From: an uncultured Ellagibacter sp.
GTDB lineage: Bacteria > Actinomycetota > Coriobacteriia > Coriobacteriales > Eggerthellaceae
NCBI GenBank assembly: GCA_934613165.1
Contig: CAKTSW010000061.1
Span: forward strand, 1 to 7,512
Direction: 5' to 3'
Length of the DNA: 7,512 nucleotides
Numbering within the stretch: the stretch's first letter is position 1; every line of letters starts with the position of its first letter. Below, piece after piece: positions 5,181 to 7,512 of this stretch. The notes beneath the pieces are model-generated. The model did not search any database and was not told the DNA's origin. It saw nothing but the letters and a program-made list of their open reading frames with translations. Both the position numbers and the translations under genes were made by a program.

Positions 5181-6283
5181 GTGCAGCAAGGAAAGAGGCC
5201 GCCGTTCTCGGAAACCGACCGGCACCTCGGCTCGTATCCAGCCGAGCCGGCTACCAAGCGAACGAACCGCGGCGCCATCAGGCAGTTCAGGGACTACCGC
5301 GAGGAGCGGGGCACGGCCGCGGGGCCGCTCCGCGAGGACGCGGCGGGATGGAAGGCCGCGCTGGACGCCCGGTACAAGCCCCAGTCCGTCAACAGGAAGC
5401 TCGTCGCGCTCGCCTCGTACTTCGCCTGGCTCGAAGACGAGGGGGCCTGCCCGAACATCTTCGCCGACGTGCCGCGCAACCCCCAGACCCCGCCCAGGAC
5501 GCGCAAGGCGCTCGAGCCGAGGCAGGTCGAGGTGCTGATGGCCTCGGTCGAGGAATGCAGGACCCGCAAGGAATACCGGGACAGGCCATCCTGCACGCGC
5601 TGCTGACCACGGGGATATCGAGCTCCCAGCTCAGGAAGGCGAAGGTCCGCGACCTCGTGACCGAGGGCGGCGAGACGCTCCTGCGGGTGGGGTCCGGCGG
5701 CCGCGTGTCGCTCGTCCCCGTCGGACAGAAGCTCCACGGCTACATCGAGGAGTACCTGAGGGAACGCCGGGGAAAGCACGGCTACCGCCCGGACAGCCCG
5801 TTGTTCGCGATAGTCAAGGTCTCGGCGGGAAAGGACCCGAACTCCATGACCCAGTCGGAGCAGCTCTCGACCGCGCTCGACAGGATGATGGCCAAGGCCG
5901 GGATCGAGGGGCGCGTGGGCGACTACAGCTTCCAGTTCACCGCGATGCGGCTCGCGCTGATGGGAGGGGCGACGCTGCGCGAGGTCCAGGAGCTCGCGAT
6001 GAGGACGTCGATGCCCGCGAGGTACGTGCTCGCCCTCGAGGACGAATGGCGGGAAGGCGACGTCTGCCGAGGGGTCGAGGTGGCCCTCTCCGCGCTCGAC
6101 TCGGCCGCGAGGAGGGGCACGGTGAAATGCCGCGACCTGAGGCTGGCGCTCAGCCGCTTCGACGACAACGACCTGATCGAGGTGGCAATCGACGAGGAGG
6201 GCGACCTGAAAGTCTCGCGAATCAGCAGGATATCGAGCGTGACGGTCGGGGTCACGGATTGGCACACCTTGTTCCAAGACTAA
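5181..6283 (+). pseudogene. Tyrosine-recombinase-like protein, frameshifted and catalytically degenerate
   Basis: Two frames together make one protein of about 367 residues. The N-terminal half runs from GTG 5181 (GGAGGAGG just upstream) to a stop at 5604-5606 and resembles the SAM-like core-binding domain of phage integrases (SVNRKLVALASYFAWLEDEG). The C-terminal half, about 5580-6283 in the -1 frame, follows the integrase catalytic fold. Loss of one base near 5575-5590 joins them. Measured against the fold, the catalytic residues are mostly gone: the TGLRxSEL arginine is Ser (5618-5620), the beta-hairpin lysine (GKG) reads GSG, HxxRH is YSFQF (5924-5938), and the LGH histidine appears to be Arg. 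Only the nucleophile-position Tyr (ARYVL, 6023-6025) remains. About 85 residues follow it, an unusual C-terminal extension. The stop lies in the right inverted repeat. It may be an inactive DNA-binding accessory protein, now broken, or a decaying passenger. Confidence 0.75.
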
Positions 6284-6290
6284 ACGCATC
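6271..6290 (-). repeat. Inner right inverted repeat
   Basis: GTTCCAAGACTAAACGCATC is the partner of 3514-3533 (19/20 as inverted sequence). It includes the last codons and the TAA stop of the recombinase-like gene. Confidence 0.8.
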
Positions 6291-6291
6291 G

Positions 6292-6312
6292 AACGTGCAT
6301 TTCAGATTAGAA
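6292..6312 (-). repeat. Outer right inverted repeat
   Basis: The partner of 3472-3492 (19/21 as inverted sequence). It begins one base after the inner right repeat, whereas on the left 21 bases separate the two repeats. Confidence 0.7.
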
Positions 6313-6321
6313 TTTAGGGGC

Positions 6322-6339
6322 GTCGAGTGAGGGTTGATT
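6322..6339 (+). repeat. Right flanking direct repeat of the mobile element
   Basis: GTCGAGTGAGGGTTGATT, the second copy of 3456-3473 (17/18). It lies nine bases outside the outer right inverted repeat. Between here and 6374 I see no gene. Confidence 0.8.
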
Positions 6340-6373
6340 GACAGAGCAAAGATGAACCCTTGATTGCGTTGCC

Positions 6374-6574
6374 CTATCTCTCTTCAGCATTCATATTCAG
6401 TTCGCACTCGGAAAAAAGCACTGCTTTGCCAGACAGGAACACTCGCTTTCCTGCAACCGTGCAATAAAGCGTGCCACCGCGTTGGGATGTCTGGTAGGCC
6501 ACGATTTCATTCTTGTTGAGCCGTTGTGCCCAGTACGGGGCAATATTCTTATCCGGAAAAACCCCGCGATAGCC
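6374..6574 (-). pseudogene. C-terminal fragment of a PhzF-family protein
   Basis: Read on the minus strand, 66 codons are open and end in TAG (6374-6376). The stretch IAPYWAQRLNKNEIVAYQTS, then QRGGTLYC, KRVFLSGKAVLFSECEL, matches the conserved C-terminal part of PhzF-family isomerase/epimerase-like proteins (PYWAxxLGK ... AYQxSxRGG ... LxGxAV). A full protein is about 260-300 residues, so the N-terminal half with the catalytic Glu is missing. The similarity fades just upstream of DKNIAPYW, around 6545-6555, and an in-frame stop follows at 6575-6577. That marks a recombination junction with the ATPase remnant next to it. No start codon or ribosome site is seen. Recognition is from memory of the family pattern, not from a search. 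Confidence 0.65.
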
Positions 6575-6585
6575 CTACGCGGCGC

Positions 6586-7194
6586 TCAGGACCCCCGCTC
6601 ACCGAGCAGCCACCTCGCGAGGTCCAGCACGAGCACGCCCTCCCGGGTATAGGCTTCATGCCTCGTGCGGGCGATGAGAACCTTCGGAGACGCATCCCTG
6701 ATGGACAGAAGCGGCGCAAGCTCCCTCTCGAGCGTCGATTCGGAGCTGATGTCGTCGCTCACCTGGATGTAGACGAGCTCCGACCCTCTCTTCGCGACGA
6801 AGCCGACCTCCTTTTGGTACAGCTTCCCGACGTAGGTCTCGCAGCCTCGCCTCATCAGCTCCAGGAAGACCGCGTTCTCATACATGCGGCCCCAGCCCAT
6901 GTTGCGCGTCCCCAGGACCGCATAGCGCATTCCTGAGTCGCAGATGTAATGCTTCGCCTGCGTGCTCAGGTACTTCTTCCCCTTGATGTCGTAGCGTTTC
7001 GCCTCATGGAAGACGAAGGCATCGCGGAGGTAGGAGATGCGGCGCCCGACGGTGACGTGGTTGGTGGGAACCCTGTTGGCGTCGAGCACGTTGGCGATGT
7101 TGTTAGGCGGGTTGAGGTTCCTGGAACGGTGCATCCCCGTGATCACCTTGATGTCCCGGGTGCCCTCGAGCGCCCAAAGCCGCTCCATGTACAT
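6586..7194 (-). pseudogene. DUF4143-type ATP-binding protein with internal deletion
   Basis: Residues from MYMERLWALEGTRDIKVITGMHRSR are the start of an AAA-like ATPase of the type paired with a C-terminal DUF4143 domain. The P-loop should read GMRRSGKS, but after GMHRSR the sequence jumps to NLNPPNNIANVLDANRVP. The rest is the DUF4143 region: YDIKGKKYLSTQAKHYICDSGMRYAVLG, WGRMYENAVFLELMRRG, VGKLYQKEVGFVAKRGSELVYIQV, ending in LDLARWLLGE. About 200 residues with the nucleotide-binding core, Walker B included, are absent, yet the reading frame is preserved. The family is about 400 residues. It cannot bind ATP normally. The start is set at 7194 (ATG before YMERLW); the frame stays open to an ATG at 7269, but those residues read through a palindrome and look non-native. 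It ends 12 bases from the PhzF fragment. Confidence 0.75.
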
Positions 7195-7222
7195 GTTGCG
7201 GCCTACCCAAGCCATCATCCGC

Positions 7223-7250
7223 GCCTTCTCGGTTTCGAAACTGAGAAGGC
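7223..7250. repeat. 28-bp near-perfect palindrome
   Basis: Fourteen-base arms meet at TTCGAA with no loop; 13 of 14 pairs match and the exception (7231/7242) is a G-T pair that would be a G-U wobble in the plus-strand RNA. The outer arms are GCCTTCTC and GAGAAGGC. There is no T-run on either side, so it is not a standard terminator. It lies 28 bases upstream of the start of the ATPase remnant. Confidence 0.8.
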
Positions 7251-7353
7251 GATGTGCATGAGCATACATTGAGGAGCGGGTCCAGCCACGCTATGCCGAC
7301 GGCACGACTCGATGCGCCGAAAACGCCCGTTTCGGAATTCAAACAATCACGGG

Positions 7354-7512
7354 TCACGATGGAATATCGGAATCGTGATGAGTCGATACCGCTCTCAATC
7401 CCCCTTCCGAATAGGCATTGAGCAGTTCCTGGGCGCGGGCGAACTCGTGTCCTTGCCTCCAACCGAGCAGGCGGTTGACCGCGAGATTTCCCTGGACGTT
7501 GTGGACGAAGAG
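7354..7512 (-). CDS. C-terminal end of an unrecognised protein (5' end outside window)
   Basis: Fifty-two codons are open from the window edge to a TGA at 7354-7356 on the minus strand (LFVHNVQGNLAVNRLLGWRQ, then GHEFARAQELLNAYSEGGLR and a polar tail). The composition looks like a real protein: helical, amphipathic, no low complexity. I do not recognise a family. The last dozen residues (VSTHHDSDIPS) look less protein-like, so this gene too may be truncated by the rearrangements nearby. Between it and the palindrome (7251-7353) I see no gene. Confidence 0.5.
   Translation of the reverse strand, partial: LFVHNVQGNLAVNRLLGWRQGHEFARAQELLNAYSEGGLRAVSTHHDSDIPS

Larger units (their letters stand above)
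3474..6321. mobile_element. IS30-family element carrying a degenerate tyrosine-recombinase gene
   Basis: The boundaries given are the sequence between the 18-bp direct repeats. Inside are two nested inverted-repeat pairs, an IS30-family transposase on the minus strand and a divergent recombinase-like gene on the plus strand. The stop codon of the latter (6281-6283) falls inside the inner right inverted repeat, so this gene belongs to the element and is not a neighbour. The cargo is distinctly GC-rich in codon third positions compared with nrdR and dut, which points to transfer. Ordinary IS30 elements are about 1.0-1.5 kb with a single gene; this one is about twice that. The exact ends cannot be fixed without an empty site. 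Confidence 0.75.

Noticed and set aside
5570..5606. Programmed -1 frameshift in the recombinase-like gene
   Set aside because: No X XXY YYZ slippery heptamer and no clear downstream hairpin is visible around the switch point; a one-base deletion (or sequencing error) is simpler.
5132..6283. Single 383-codon open frame on the plus strand covering the whole recombinase region
   Set aside because: Its first ~150 codons are an Arg/Ala-rich shadow of the integrase N-terminal domain, which reads sensibly only in the other frame from 5181; the ribosome site also belongs to 5181. The true gene switches frame near 5580.
5294..6289. 331-codon minus-strand open frame opposite the recombinase-like gene
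   Set aside because: Antisense shadow, rich in His/Arg/Glu/Leu, and it includes the inverted repeat at its start.
6526..6936. 136-codon plus-strand open frame opposite the ATPase remnant
   Set aside because: Antisense shadow; the minus strand carries recognisable DUF4143 sequence.
7223..7250. Palindrome as an intrinsic terminator
   Set aside because: There is no T-run on either strand and no loop.
7195..7269. ATG at 7269 as start of the ATPase remnant
   Set aside because: The added residues read through the palindrome and do not look like the family N-terminus, which begins at about MYMERLW.
1..7512. CRISPR array, tRNA or rRNA
   Set aside because: No regularly spaced direct repeats and no tRNA/rRNA-like segments were recognised on either strand.

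Overview
The window looks like chromosome of a moderately GC-rich actinobacterium, most likely a gut Coriobacteriia member (Eggerthellaceae-like). That placement is an inference from gene order (hflX, convergent lexA, divergent small SOS gene, nrdR, dut), from protein character and from the accessory genes; no rRNA or other marker is present to prove it.

Positions 1-3406 are core chromosome. They hold the 3' part of hflX (GTPase), then lexA on the opposite strand. A compact divergent promoter region with three LexA-type operators (GAAC-N4-GTTC/T) follows, and from it a 113-residue protein with a C-terminal membrane anchor is read. Next comes an operon-like run of nrdR, dut and a two-helix membrane protein separated by 4 and 2 bases, headed by a single NrdR box. 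The common theme is nucleotide supply and DNA damage. In Mycobacterium and Corynebacterium the slot between lexA and nrdR carries an SOS-induced cell-division suppressor (Rv2719c/ChiZ, DivS). The small membrane protein here occupies that slot with a different architecture, and it is the best candidate in the window for an undescribed function.

Positions about 3456-6339 are a mobile element about 2.85 kb long. It has an IS30-family transposase on the minus strand, with an N-terminal 12-cysteine cluster, and a divergently transcribed tyrosine-recombinase-like gene on the plus strand. The recombinase-like gene has a -1 frameshift and has lost every recognisable catalytic residue except the tyrosine. 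Two nested inverted-repeat pairs bound the element, and the stop codon of the recombinase-like gene lies inside the inner right repeat. An 18-bp direct repeat (17/18 identical) flanks the whole. Extra copies of the end motif CGTGCATTTAGTCT lie in the left subterminal region.

Positions 6340-7512 are a graveyard of gene fragments on the minus strand: a C-terminal piece of a PhzF-family protein, a DUF4143-type ATP-binding protein whose ATPase core has been deleted in frame just after the start of its P-loop, a 28-bp near-perfect palindrome, and the C-terminal end of an unrecognised protein running off the window. Together with the element this marks a recombination-prone accessory region next to a conserved DNA-repair and nucleotide-metabolism block. 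No tRNA, rRNA or CRISPR array was seen.
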